Source: an uncultured Lachnospiraceae bacterium
GTDB taxonomy: Bacteria; Bacillota; Clostridia; Lachnospirales; Lachnospiraceae
Assembly: GCA_910584725.1 (NCBI GenBank)
Contig: CAJUBE010000007.1
Location: 1-64,000 of the forward strand
DNA length: 64,000 nt
Direction of reading: 5' to 3'
Part shown: one piece after another, positions 18,060-26,275 of the stretch
Numbering within the stretch: the first letter of the stretch is position 1
Layout: each line of letters begins with the position of its first letter
The notes under the pieces: model-generated
What the model was told of the DNA's origin: nothing
The model's input: only the letters and a program-made list of their open reading frames with translations
Database searches by the model: none
Made by a program: the position numbers and the translations under genes

Positions 18060-18884
18060 TCAGGATATCCGTCCGAACTGCGCCAGCCACTTCGCCACCC
18101 CGTCCTCGTCGTTGGAAGCAATCTCGCCTGTGGCATGTGCCTTTAACTCCGGCACCGCATTTGACACGGCATAACACTCGTCAGAAATTTCAAACATGGG
18201 AATATCGTTGATGGCGTCCCCGAAGGACACCACCCTGTCACAGTGCCATATTTCCTTTAACCTCTTAATTGCCTCCGCCTTGGAAGCTTTTTTCGGCATG
18301 ATTTCCAGAAAATATTCCGGGCGGTAAAGTTCCTGCTGCAAGGTACAGCGAAACCGCCCGTCCCCGGCAAAGATTTCATACATGGGAGCCAGCTCCTCCC
18401 GGTCCGCAATGCAGGTGAAATAGAAAATGTCTCCCTGATATAGGCAGGTCTCATCCGAAAGTGGCCGGAATCTCCTGTCCCCTTTCCTCATATCCAGATA
18501 CCGCTGAATGCCCTCGTTCTCCCTGCCCGCCACATAGGACACCCGCTCCACGCCGTCCACATAGGCGTAGACAAGGGGATTCGCGCCATTTGTCTGCAAA
18601 ACGTCTCTCACATAACACGCTTCCTCCTCCGAGAAGGAAAGCGAAGAAATCACCTCGCCCGTATCCGGGTGGATAATGAGCGCGCCATTGTAGGCAATGA
18701 CCGGGATGGTCGTCGATAACCCTTTTGCCACCACTGAGGCGGACACGAGAGAACGGGCTGTAGCATAAGTAAACTGCATTCCCTTTGCCACCAGCCCGTT
18801 GATTGTCTCTATACTATATTGACTTATGCGGTCATTACTGTTCAACAGCGTACCGTCCAAATCTGTAACGTAAAGCGTCTGCAT
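18060..18884 (-). CDS. HAD-family (Cof-type) phosphatase
   Basis: A 274-aa protein. Motif I is VTDLDGTLLN (nucleophile and acid Asp). Motif III/IV is KASKAEAIKRL, then VVSFGDAINDIPMFEI with the metal-binding Asps. The long C2-type cap between them places it in the Cof/YkrA sugar-phosphatase group. ATG 18884 follows GGGAGGGAGT. Substrate unknown, probably a sugar phosphate or flavin nucleotide. Composite repeat copy A lies just upstream and a TTGACY motif lies within. Confidence 0.92.
   Translation of the reverse strand: MQTLYVTDLDGTLLNSNDRISQYSIETINGLVAKGMQFTYATARSLVSASVVAKGLSTTIPVIAYNGALIIHPDTGEVISSLSFSEEEACYVRDVLQTNGANPLVYAYVDGVERVSYVAGRENEGIQRYLDMRKGDRRFRPLSDETCLYQGDIFYFTCIADREELAPMYEIFAGDGRFRCTLQQELYRPEYFLEIMPKKASKAEAIKRLKEIWHCDRVVSFGDAINDIPMFEISDECYAVSNAVPELKAHATGEIASNDEDGVAKWLAQFGRIS
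18819..18835. repeat. TTGACY-N5-RGTCAA motif, copy 3
   Basis: TTGACTTATGCGGTCAT, inside the HAD phosphatase gene near its 5' end. Confidence 0.5.
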
Positions 18885-18907
18885 ACTCCCTCCCATAATT
18901 AAATAGC

Positions 18908-18975
18908 GCGGAGAATGCCATTTTTCAAGCATTCTCCTGTGCGAGAAAAGTCTGCGCAGCAAGATTTTCCCACAC
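18908..18975. repeat. Composite hairpin repeat, reduced copy A
   Basis: GCGGAGAATGCC / GCATTCTCC form the family's central stem. A shortened second stem follows (GTGCGAGAAAA pairing with TTTTCCCACAC). It fills the gap between the S1-domain gene stop (18978) and the HAD phosphatase start. Confidence 0.75.
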
Positions 18976-18977
18976 GC

Positions 18978-19940
18978 TTACAGATTCAGCTTTGCAAGCA
19001 GATCGCCCAGACTGGTGGAAACCGACTCCCCGGAAGTATACTCCTGCGGCGCTCTGTCCTCCTCCACGTCCTCCATGACCTCTTCCAGCGCTTTCATGCT
19101 GAGACTGACCTTATTGTCATTGGTGTTTAAAATCTTTACCTTGACCTTCTGCCCTTCCTTCAAAACCTCACTGGGCTTTTTGATTCTTCTCTGGCTGATC
19201 TGGGAGATGTGCACGAGACCGCTGATCCCGTTCCCCAGATTGACAAACGCACCGTAAGGCATCAGGCTTTCCACCACGCCCTCCACAACGGCGCCGGGCG
19301 CCATCATGGAAATGCGGTGTCTGCGCTCTTCCGCTTCCTTCTCGCGTGCGACAGCCTTGCCGGAAAGTACCACCTTCTGCTTTTCCTGATCCACGGTGAT
19401 CACTTTGACCTCGATTTCCTTGCCGACCCACGTCTCCACATCCTCCACATAATCTGTGGAAAGCTGGGATGCGGGAATAAAAGCCCTCATGCCTTCGAGA
19501 AAAGCAACCACGCCGCTCTTCACGCTCTCTTTGATGCGGACCTTCACAACGGTTTCCTGCTCCATCATAGTCTGCAGCTTACCCCATGCGAGGACATCGT
19601 TCGCCTCTTTCTTGGAAAGCTCGATGTTGCCCTCCCCGTCATCCATCTTAATCACGGTCGCCTCGATCTCATCCCCCACGGCAATTTTGCCCGCCGCAAG
19701 GAAATCCGGGTCGTTGCTCAGGTTTTCCGCCTTGATAATGCCCTGCGCATAATATTTCAGGTCGAGGATGACCTCCTCCTCGTTCACGTCAATCACCGTG
19801 CCTTTGATGATATCGCCCTCGCTGATCTTTCTAAAAGAAGCCTCCAGCTCCCGCTCATAGTCCTTCATGGTCTCCGTGGTCCCGATTTCCGCTTCTCCCG
19901 CGTTCTGCGCTGTAAGGTTCTCTTTTCCTTCCGTTTCCAT
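18978..19940 (-). CDS. S1-domain RNA-binding protein (ribosomal protein S1-like)
   Basis: A 320-aa protein with three S1 (OB-fold) domains. The first starts at GDIIKGTVIDVNEEEVILDL, the second at VVKVRIKESVKSGVVAFLEGMRAFIPASQL (in pieces), and the third at GAVVEGVVESLMPYGAFVNL with GLVHISQIS. The third domain has the strongest RNA-binding signature. Clostridial S1 homologues are shorter than the six-domain E. coli protein. Expected to bind mRNA on the 30S subunit. ATG 19940 follows GGAGGATAGAAGA. It is 34 bp downstream of the XRE-membrane gene. Confidence 0.9.
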   Translation of the reverse strand: METEGKENLTAQNAGEAEIGTTETMKDYERELEASFRKISEGDIIKGTVIDVNEEEVILDLKYYAQGIIKAENLSNDPDFLAAGKIAVGDEIEATVIKMDDGEGNIELSKKEANDVLAWGKLQTMMEQETVVKVRIKESVKSGVVAFLEGMRAFIPASQLSTDYVEDVETWVGKEIEVKVITVDQEKQKVVLSGKAVAREKEAEERRHRISMMAPGAVVEGVVESLMPYGAFVNLGNGISGLVHISQISQRRIKKPSEVLKEGQKVKVKILNTNDNKVSLSMKALEEVMEDVEEDRAPQEYTSGESVSTSLGDLLAKLNL

Positions 19941-19971
19941 TCTTCTATCCTCCTGTCCCACTCTTGTAAAA

Positions 19972-19998
19972 ATCTCAAAATCTATGCGGAGAATGCCG
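19972..19998. repeat. Composite hairpin repeat, fragment G overlapping a gene end
   Basis: ATCTCAAAA-TCTATGCGGAGAATGCCG corresponds to the junction of the first and second hairpins in the complete copies (ATCTCAAATCAATGC then GGAGAATGCC). The closing arm is missing. It encodes the last residues and stop codon of the 254-aa protein. Confidence 0.6.
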
Positions 19999-20739
19999 CT
20001 CCCCAGCCGTTTCCTTCGTCACCTTGCAAAATCCCAGCGCCGCACCCAGAAACAGGGCGCTGCCGCCGAGACGGTAAAACACAATCAGCCGCAAAAACAG
20101 ATTCTGGAGCTGTCCCGGCATCAGATGCGGCACCGCCGAGGAGTCAAAACTGCCCTGCGTCTTCAACATTCGTTCCGACAGCCACCAGATATACGTCAGG
20201 TCCGCCGCCATCCACAACGCCCATACGGCAAACACTGTCAAAATAACAGCCGCTATCCAAAAAACAATACGCGCTGCCCTTACGGTCCGTTCCGTTCTGC
20301 CTTCCCACAGACGAATCCCGGCAAACGTTTTTGCCGCCTCCGCAATGCCCCATCCAAGAAGCGCCAGCACGAGAGGGCGAAACACATACCGCAGCAGGTA
20401 AAAAGGCGCTATCTCAAACGTTTCCCACCCATACTGCCTCGCAAGCGGAGTAAGCATCTCGATCACCGTAAGCAGCACACATGCCACCCCAAGCGCTATC
20501 ACCGACCTGATTTTCTGCCTTCTCCTGTTTTCCTTCTTTTTTGGACCATAGATCAGGTCGTTTACTTCCACTTCCAACACATTTGCAATTTCCACCAGAA
20601 GAGCAATATTCGGCTCGCTCTTTCCGTTTTCATAATTGCTGATGGTCTGTCTGGTACAGTGCAGACGCTCCGCCAGATCATCCTGCGTCAGATTTCGTTC
20701 TTTTCTGATCTTTTTTATATTCTTTCCCACTTCTGCCAT
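19975..20739 (-). CDS. XRE regulator with membrane domain
   Basis: A 254-aa protein. Residues 5-65 are a canonical XRE HTH (IRKERNLTQDDLAERL, CTRQTISNYENGKSEPN). The remainder has about four transmembrane helices (around 75-95, 113-135, 160-185, 218-240). This HTH plus membrane layout suggests a membrane-tethered regulator. The C-terminal residues RHSPHRF are encoded by a fragment of the composite repeat, so the native C-terminus may have been replaced by repeat insertion. The ATG at 20739 begins MAEVGKN. Confidence 0.87.
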   Translation of the reverse strand: MAEVGKNIKKIRKERNLTQDDLAERLHCTRQTISNYENGKSEPNIALLVEIANVLEVEVNDLIYGPKKKENRRRQKIRSVIALGVACVLLTVIEMLTPLARQYGWETFEIAPFYLLRYVFRPLVLALLGWGIAEAAKTFAGIRLWEGRTERTVRAARIVFWIAAVILTVFAVWALWMAADLTYIWWLSERMLKTQGSFDSSAVPHLMPGQLQNLFLRLIVFYRLGGSALFLGAALGFCKVTKETAGERHSPHRF

Positions 20740-20850
20740 GTCAGCTTCCTCCGGTCAGACTCTCTTTCCCCTGTCTTTCCCTGACCATAGCAGTTTTAAC
20801 ACGAAAAGTCACGCAAAGAATCTTTGCACACAGGCCTTAAGCCCTGCCCG

Positions 20851-22179
20851 TTACTTCTTCGCAAGAATCCCGTCGATATATTTCTTGATATCTTCCTCCG
20901 GCATGGACTTCAGCAAGTATCCCTTGGGTTTCAAGGACATTACCTTTTTCACGCTCTCCGCGTCCCCCCTGCCTGTCAGGAATACAACGGGAATATCCGC
21001 GATCTCCTCGTCGGAGCGAATCATCTCAAGCGTCTGTCTGCCGTCGCACACCGGCATCTCATAATCCAGAAGAATCAGATCCGGTCTGTTGACCGTAATC
21101 TTCTTGATCGCCGCAATACTGGAGTTGCTCTCCAGCATCTCGTAGTCGTTCCCAAGGAGACGGATCATATTGCTCCGCATAAAATCGGAATCGTCCACGA
21201 TCAGTATCTGTTTCTTTCGCATCTCGCCGTCCAGATATTTTCTGATCTGTCCCATGGCATTCTGCGCATTGATCGGCGACACAATCTTCCCCTGCATGGA
21301 ATCGTTGGTGGTCACGCTGAACGCAAAATACCCGGCGCCTGTGTCAAACAGGAGGCTGCAGGCGGGATGCACCCGTTCAAAGGAATTGACAAGCTGCTCC
21401 TGTGTGAGCAGAGACTCGCTTTCCAGCTCAAACATCTGCATATCGGGAAAACACTCCCTGATCTTCTCCAAAAGCTGTCTGGAAAGATATCGGGTGATAT
21501 TGATGACCATATCGTCCACTTTCAGGTACTGCGTGCTCATCAGCTCGCTGATCACCTTGAGAAGCAGCGTTTCCTCATAGGACATCACGATCTCCCATTT
21601 TTCCTTCTGCTTTCCCTTGTATACAAAGCGGCAGCAGATCACCTTTCCGATGTCTTCCCCGCCATACTGTCTGCTGATGGCTTTCGCCTTCAACTGGAAT
21701 ACGTCCGAAATAAGCTGGGCAATCGTCTGCTCCAGCGCGTCGATCTCCTCATCGTGCGGAAGTTTATTCCACTTGCTCATCTTCTTCCCCGCGATTGCCA
21801 GATCTTCCGTCTGCGTGTGCGCTACCAGCCACCCGATACTTACGCCCAGAAAATGGCGCATGGATTCCTCCGAATAATTCGTCTCCACCAGCTCCTCCTC
21901 CAGAGAAACAAGCGTGTTATTCTGAAAATCGTCATGCAGGCGTTTATGTATCTCCAAATCCGCGTAATCAATGGACCGCATGTAAGCTTCCTCATGCTCG
22001 AAATGCTCGATCGTATGATTCTTTAAGAACTTAATGCCCTCTTTGCACACCCACTCTCTTTTCTCTTCATTCTCGCTGAGAGTAAGCAGTTTATTGATTG
22101 TTGAGAAAAGCTGCTTATGTTCCTTGTCAATAAAATCTACCCCCAGCTCAAATCTCCTGTTCCACGCGATAGTCTTCAC
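20851..22179 (-). CDS. Hemerythrin-CheX-receiver fusion protein
   Basis: A 442-aa protein with three parts. Residues 1-135 are a bacteriohemerythrin with the full iron set: H21, H55/H59, E63 (HFEHE), H78, H82 (HKRLH), H121 and D126 (HTQTED). Residues about 150-305 are a CheX-like phosphatase-type domain (KVISELMSTQYLKVDDM, then FSVTTNDSMQGKIV). Residues 314-442 are a receiver with IVDDSDF, phospho-acceptor Asp in LILLDYEMP, Thr in FLTGRG and Lys in GYLLKS. There is no output domain. Probably an oxygen- or redox-responsive element feeding into phosphorelay or chemotaxis signalling; no che gene is adjacent. The architecture is unusual. Confidence 0.88.
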   Translation of the reverse strand: MKTIAWNRRFELGVDFIDKEHKQLFSTINKLLTLSENEEKREWVCKEGIKFLKNHTIEHFEHEEAYMRSIDYADLEIHKRLHDDFQNNTLVSLEEELVETNYSEESMRHFLGVSIGWLVAHTQTEDLAIAGKKMSKWNKLPHDEEIDALEQTIAQLISDVFQLKAKAISRQYGGEDIGKVICCRFVYKGKQKEKWEIVMSYEETLLLKVISELMSTQYLKVDDMVINITRYLSRQLLEKIRECFPDMQMFELESESLLTQEQLVNSFERVHPACSLLFDTGAGYFAFSVTTNDSMQGKIVSPINAQNAMGQIRKYLDGEMRKKQILIVDDSDFMRSNMIRLLGNDYEMLESNSSIAAIKKITVNRPDLILLDYEMPVCDGRQTLEMIRSDEEIADIPVVFLTGRGDAESVKKVMSLKPKGYLLKSMPEEDIKKYIDGILAKK

Positions 22180-22331
22180 GTCATCCTCCTCCGCCCAGGC
22201 GTTTACGACGCCTTTGCCAAACAGTTTATTTTCTTGCCAGCCCGCAAGAATAGCGTTTCAACCATATTGTATATTGTACACCAACTCAAGCTTCTGTGCA
22301 AATAGTAATCTGCCCTATTTTACACCTAAAT

Positions 22332-22646
22332 TTACACCTGCCCGGCCACTTCCACTTTAAAAATAACCGGACGAATGCCGTCCGTGCAGCAGACGATCGT
22401 CTGCCCATCCTCACGGTTCCACGGCGCAAACGTGGCTCCGGCAGATATGGCATTGACACTCTGGTAAATGTCAATCCATGCCCACGGGCAGAATCCCTCG
22501 GGCATTTGGGCATTTCCCTCAAAAAGAAAGGTATCACCGACGTTCAGAAGCGGACAGGAGCCGACCTGCTCCCCTTCTGTCAGATAGGCTTCTGCAAAAT
22601 CCTTATAAAATTCCTTTCTCAGTACCGTTATTTTCACCTTTTTCAT
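22332..22646 (-). CDS. TIGR04076-like small protein
   Basis: A 104-aa protein with a KVKITVLRKEFYKDFAEAYL start, CPLLNVGDTFLFEG, FCPWAWIDIYQSV and a C-terminal CCTDGIRPVIFKVE, the pattern I associate with the TIGR04076 family of Cys-containing small proteins of unknown function. The ATG at 22646 is favoured over an upstream TTG; the ribosome site is weak (TTGAGAAG). It is 15 bp downstream of the next gene and possibly co-transcribed with the RelA-like gene. Confidence 0.7.
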   Translation of the reverse strand: MKKVKITVLRKEFYKDFAEAYLTEGEQVGSCPLLNVGDTFLFEGNAQMPEGFCPWAWIDIYQSVNAISAGATFAPWNREDGQTIVCCTDGIRPVIFKVEVAGQV

Positions 22647-22661
22647 GAAACTTCTCAATTC

Positions 22662-22886
22662 TCACATATTCTTTACCGCTTCTTCAAACTCCTGCTCCGT
22701 CTCCACAAAATGATATGGCTCATACTCGCCGTACGCAGACGGGCGGCTGATTGTCACAAGCTGTATCGTTTCATAACCGACAGCCTCCATCAGCTTTTCT
22801 TTAAAATCTGCCAAATGCTGACCATGCACTGTCTGTAACGCAAGGCATCCTGCATCATTAAACTTTTTCGCAATCAGATAGCACAT
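22662..22886 (-). CDS. Small protein overlapping the RelA/SpoT-like gene (DUF6718-like)
   Basis: A 74-aa protein beginning MCYLIAKKFNDAGC, with HGQHLADFKEKL and acidic C-terminus ETEQEFEEAV. I associate this with DUF6718, from memory only. It starts inside the upstream RelA/SpoT-like gene, overlapping by 29 bp in another frame, so translation of the two is likely coupled. By position it could be the partner (antitoxin-like) of that enzyme; this is inference. Confidence 0.7.
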   Translation of the reverse strand: MCYLIAKKFNDAGCLALQTVHGQHLADFKEKLMEAVGYETIQLVTISRPSAYGEYEPYHFVETEQEFEEAVKNM

Positions 22887-23481
22887 TTTTCAACACCTCT
22901 CTAAATTCATCTTCATTTCTAATTCTGGCATCTTCATATGCCTGTCGCAACAAACTTCCCACATGGTTATCATATTTTCTTTTATATACATACTTATGAA
23001 GCCAGTTATTCAGTTGCCTGTCATAAAAAGTATTATACTGGATTTCTATCGGGTAGTGAAAACTGCTCATCTGAAAATACACATGGACTCCCCGATAGCC
23101 GTCATCTTCTGCCTTACCGCCAGTCATATCTGCCACTCGTATCCTGTCTAACGCCGCTATGTCCATTACTTCCTGATAGCTGTCACAAAGAGTACGAAAT
23201 TCCAACATATCATTGAATACCTTTGCTGCCTGATGGTCTGGATAGTATCTGTCATATTTCATCATTGCCGACTGGATACTTCTTATACGGTAATCTATAA
23301 TCAGCCCATGAAGCAGCTCACAAGTATCATACCATTTATTTACTGACACTAGTTCTTCAAGCAATGCTTCCCTGTCAAAATAGTGAAGATTTTTCTTCAG
23401 CCTTATTCCCAGTCCTGATTGATAAGATAAGTCTTCCAGTAATTCTAATGACAATCCATCTTTTTTCAAAATATCTTCCAA
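22858..23481 (-). CDS. RelA/SpoT-fold nucleotidyltransferase-like protein
   Basis: A 207-aa protein, the size of a small alarmone synthetase. The synthetase motifs are recognisable though divergent: R65-x-R67-S68 (RIRSIQSAMMKYDRYY), D91 in FNDMLEF, GYRGVH (128-133) and EIQYNT (146-151). It lacks hydrolase and regulatory domains. Possible roles are a (p)ppGpp synthetase or a toxic small alarmone synthetase-type effector, the latter suggested by the overlapping small gene downstream. The start is TTG at 23481 with a strong GAGGTGAT site. Substitutions such as EIQYNT for EIQIRT leave activity uncertain. Confidence 0.75.
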   Translation of the reverse strand: MEDILKKDGLSLELLEDLSYQSGLGIRLKKNLHYFDREALLEELVSVNKWYDTCELLHGLIIDYRIRSIQSAMMKYDRYYPDHQAAKVFNDMLEFRTLCDSYQEVMDIAALDRIRVADMTGGKAEDDGYRGVHVYFQMSSFHYPIEIQYNTFYDRQLNNWLHKYVYKRKYDNHVGSLLRQAYEDARIRNEDEFREVLKNVLSDCEKV

Positions 23482-23694
23482 GCAATCACCTCAAGCATAT
23501 ATTACCATACTGTATCAACATCCGCCACCCCATCATTATATACATATCCAGTAAACTCATAAATAACTTAGGACTGATATAATATTTACAGTTAATTGTG
23601 CCACCCCTGCGCCGGCTGTACGGGTGTCTACAAATTTTTTGACCGGGCAAAACCGACTAGGGGAGGCTGCGAAATCATTATAACCTCCAGAACG

Positions 23695-23733
23695 AAAAAA
23701 CCGACTCATTTTTACCCCTAATGAGTCGGTTTT
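23695..23733 (-). terminator. Rho-independent terminator after prfA
   Basis: AACCGACTCATT pairs with AATGAGTCGGTT around a 9-base loop. On the minus strand it is followed by TTTTTT. It lies 64 bp past the prfA stop. Confidence 0.9.
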
Positions 23734-23796
23734 CGGTCAGAATTATATAGTTGTTAAAGCACCATAAAACCGCGAAGTCCGCATGAAATCGGGCTT

Positions 23797-24876
23797 TTAC
23801 ATCTCCTGATTTAAGATGCACAACTTCCGCGCCTGATCCGCCGCGATACACGCGTCCAGTATCTCCTGAATATCCCCGTTCATCACCTTATCCAGCTTGT
23901 AGATGGTCAGATTGATGCGGTGGTCGGTGACGCGCCCCTGCGGGAAATTGTAGGTTCTGATCTTCTCGGAACGGTCGCCCGTGCCGATCTGGCTTCTGCG
24001 AAGTTCCGCCTCCGCGTCGTGCCGCTGCTGCTGCTCGATATCGTAGAGCTTTGCTTTCAGCAGCGCGAACGCCTTCGCCTTGTTCTGGATCTGGGACTTC
24101 TCGGTCTGGCTGTATACCACGATTCCCGTGGGATAATGGGTCAGACGCACCGCGGAATCTGTGGTGTTGACGCACTGTCCGCCGTTGCCGGACGCCCTCA
24201 TCACGTCGATCCTGATGTCCTTGTCTTCGATCACAATGTCGATATCGTCGTCCACCTCGGGCATCACCGCCACGCTGATGGTGGACGTGTGGATACGCCC
24301 GCCGGACTCCGTCTCCGGCACGCGCTGTACCCGGTGCACGCCGCTCTCGTACTTCAAAACGGAGTACGCGCCCTGCCCCGTCACCATAAAGGTCACACTC
24401 TTCATACCGCCAATGCCGATTTCCTCCACTTCCACGGTCTCCACCTTCCAGCGTCTTCCCTCCGCATAGTGCACGTACATGCGGTAAATTTCCGCCGCAA
24501 AGAGCGCCGCCTCGTCGCCGCCCGCACCCGCGCGGATCTCCACGATCACGTTTTTATCGTCGTTGGGGTCCTTGGGCAGAAGAAGGATTTTCAGCTCGCG
24601 CTCCAGCTCCTCCACACGCTTCTTCGCCTCGGCAAGCTCCTCCTTCAGCATCTCCCGCATATCATCGTCGGACTCCTCGTCAAGCATAGCGAGACTGTCC
24701 TCAATGTCCTGATTGCATTTTTTATATTCTTTATAGGCGTTGACTACAGGAGTCAGGTCACTCTGCTCCTTCATCAGCGCCCGGAACCGCTCCTGGTTAT
24801 CCGCCACGGTCGGCTCACTCAGCTCATTCATAATCTCCTCAAATTTCCTGAGCAGATCTTCCAATTTATCAAACAT
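23797..24876 (-). CDS. prfA: Peptide chain release factor 1
   Basis: A 359-aa protein of normal RF1 length. The catalytic GGQ is in [16 protein letters not shown]. Stop-codon recognition lies in the domain containing the [14 protein letters not shown] region, where RF1 has its PxT-type tripeptide. The reaction is hydrolysis of peptidyl-tRNA at UAA/UAG. GGAGGTAGCT precedes ATG 24876. It follows prmC, its own modifying enzyme, by 99 bp, the conserved clostridial order, and is the last gene before a clear terminator. Confidence 0.98.
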   Translation of the reverse strand: MFDKLEDLLRKFEEIMNELSEPTVADNQERFRALMKEQSDLTPVVNAYKEYKKCNQDIEDSLAMLDEESDDDMREMLKEELAEAKKRVEELERELKILLLPKDPNDDKNVIVEIRAGAGGDEAALFAAEIYRMYVHYAEGRRWKVETVEVEEIGIGGMKSVTFMVTGQGAYSVLKYESGVHRVQRVPETESGGRIHTSTISVAVMPEVDDDIDIVIEDKDIRIDVMRASGNGGQCVNTTDSAVRLTHYPTGIVVYSQTEKSQIQNKAKAFALLKAKLYDIEQQQRHDAEAELRRSQIGTGDRSEKIRTYNFPQGRVTDHRINLTIYKLDKVMNGDIQEILDACIAADQARKLCILNQEM

Positions 24877-24975
24877 AGCTACCTCCGGCTCTCACAGCCA
24901 CTCTCACATTCTATATCATAAATTCCTGTCGTTACGTCTGCATGCATTATTATTTATTCCATAACATCCGTTTTG

Positions 24976-25974
24976 CTACCCAAACCAGCTCCCGTACACC
25001 ACCCGGTCAAGCCCGGCGAAATCCTTCACCACCGCAATCTCCCGGAAACCCGCCGTCTCCATAATCATGCAGACATCCGCCGCCTGTTCGCAGCCAATCT
25101 CGAAAAATAACATACCGCCGCCGTTCAAATAGTCCACGGCATCCTCCGCTATCCTCCGATAAAAGACAAGACCGTCCGTCCCGCCGTCAAGCGCCATCAA
25201 AGGCTCATGCTCCCGCACTTCCGGCATCAGCGTATCAATAACATCCGTTTTTATATATGGCGGGTTCGACACAATCACGTCAAAGCGTTCCGCACTGCCA
25301 CCACGTTCTGCAGTCCCCGACTCCGTGCTATTCTCGCCATCCGCCACGTTCCCATCTCCCGGTGATCCCACGCCGTCCGACGCCTTCACCGCTTCCGATG
25401 CTTCCACGCTATCCCATGCCTTCCCGCACTTCAGCGCCGCAAACAAGTCCCCTTCCAAAAACCGTGCCTTCATCTCTGGCCGCTCCTGCCGCAGCCTCTC
25501 ATAGTTTTCCCTCGCCACCGCGAGCGCCTGGGCCGACAAATCCGTTCCCACGCCCTCACAGTCATTGGAATAATGCAAAAGACTGAGCAGAATACACCCC
25601 GAACCGGTGCACAAATCCAGAATCCGCATACCGTCGTGGAGATGCTTCATCACTTCCTCCACCAACACTTCCGTGTCCTGTCTCGGCACAAGCACTTCTC
25701 TATTGACTAAAAAGATCAATCCCATAAAATCCTGCTCACCCGTCAAATGCTGCAACGGTACATGCGCCGCACGCCGCTCCGTCAGACCACGATACCTCTC
25801 ATATGCTTCCTCGGAGATCTCCCGATCCCCGTGCGCGAGCAACGTATTCCGGTTCGTTCCGCACACAAACTCCAAGAGAAGCCGTGCATCCAGCGCGGCC
25901 TCCTCTATGCCAACGTCCCCAAGCCGCGCCGCACCTTCCCTATACACCTCACCGTACGTCAGGTTCCCGTTCAT
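24976..25974 (-). CDS. prmC: Release-factor glutamine methyltransferase
   Basis: A 332-aa protein, about 45 residues longer than usual. SAM binding is at ILDLCTGSGCILL (118-130). The catalytic NPPY motif is at 237-240 (IVSNPPYIKT). It methylates the Gln of the GGQ motif in RF1/RF2. Between residues about 184 and 230 there is a low-complexity Ala/Ser/Gly/Glu/Asp-rich insertion (EASEAVKASDGVGSPGDG and onward) placed just before NPPY. The flanking fold is intact, so activity is expected. Start ATG 25974 has GGGGATATAGGA upstream. Confidence 0.95.
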   Translation of the reverse strand: MNGNLTYGEVYREGAARLGDVGIEEAALDARLLLEFVCGTNRNTLLAHGDREISEEAYERYRGLTERRAAHVPLQHLTGEQDFMGLIFLVNREVLVPRQDTEVLVEEVMKHLHDGMRILDLCTGSGCILLSLLHYSNDCEGVGTDLSAQALAVARENYERLRQERPEMKARFLEGDLFAALKCGKAWDSVEASEAVKASDGVGSPGDGNVADGENSTESGTAERGGSAERFDVIVSNPPYIKTDVIDTLMPEVREHEPLMALDGGTDGLVFYRRIAEDAVDYLNGGGMLFFEIGCEQAADVCMIMETAGFREIAVVKDFAGLDRVVYGSWFG

Positions 25975-26114
25975 TCCTATATCCCCACAGAATCGACTTT
26001 TCTATCACACACAGCCAGCGAGCGAAGCGCAGCGTCCTCCTCCCACTACCTTCCGCCTTCCCACCACGCAAAACCAGCGCAGCGAAGCGCACGCGTCCGC
26101 TTCCCATCCGCCAG

Positions 26115-26248
26115 CGCGGGCGGGACGTCATATCTTAAGGAGCCCCTTGAAACGCGTCAGCACTTGGCGAGGTTTTCCACGAGCCTAGTACTGCTACGCG
26201 TTTCACGGAGCGGGAGCGCGGCGACGTAGATATGACGCCCCGCTCGCG
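26115..26248. repeat. 134-bp MITE-like imperfect palindrome
   Basis: Outer arms CGCGGGCGGGACGTCATATC (26115-) and AGATATGACGCCCCGCTCGCG (26228-26248, split as AGATATGACG / CCCCGCTCGCG) are near-complementary. Inner arms GAAACGCGT (26149-26157) and ACGCGTTTC (26196-26204) are perfect. It lies in the 301-bp gap between DUF1385 and prmC, within their presumed common transcript. West of it, two copies of a GAAGCGCA-containing GC-rich unit are found (about 26012-26040 and 26070-26095). No other full copy was noticed in the window. Confidence 0.6.
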
Positions 26249-26275
26249 CGTCCGAATCGCCAAATAGCTTCGCTG

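Noticed and set aside
19209..20246. Long plus-strand open frame (345 codons) across the S1-domain and XRE genes
   Set aside because: His/Arg/Pro-rich antisense shadow spanning two real genes.
23920..24921. Plus-strand open frame (333 codons) opposite prfA
   Set aside because: Shadow of prfA, whose GGQ motif and length leave no doubt about the coding strand.
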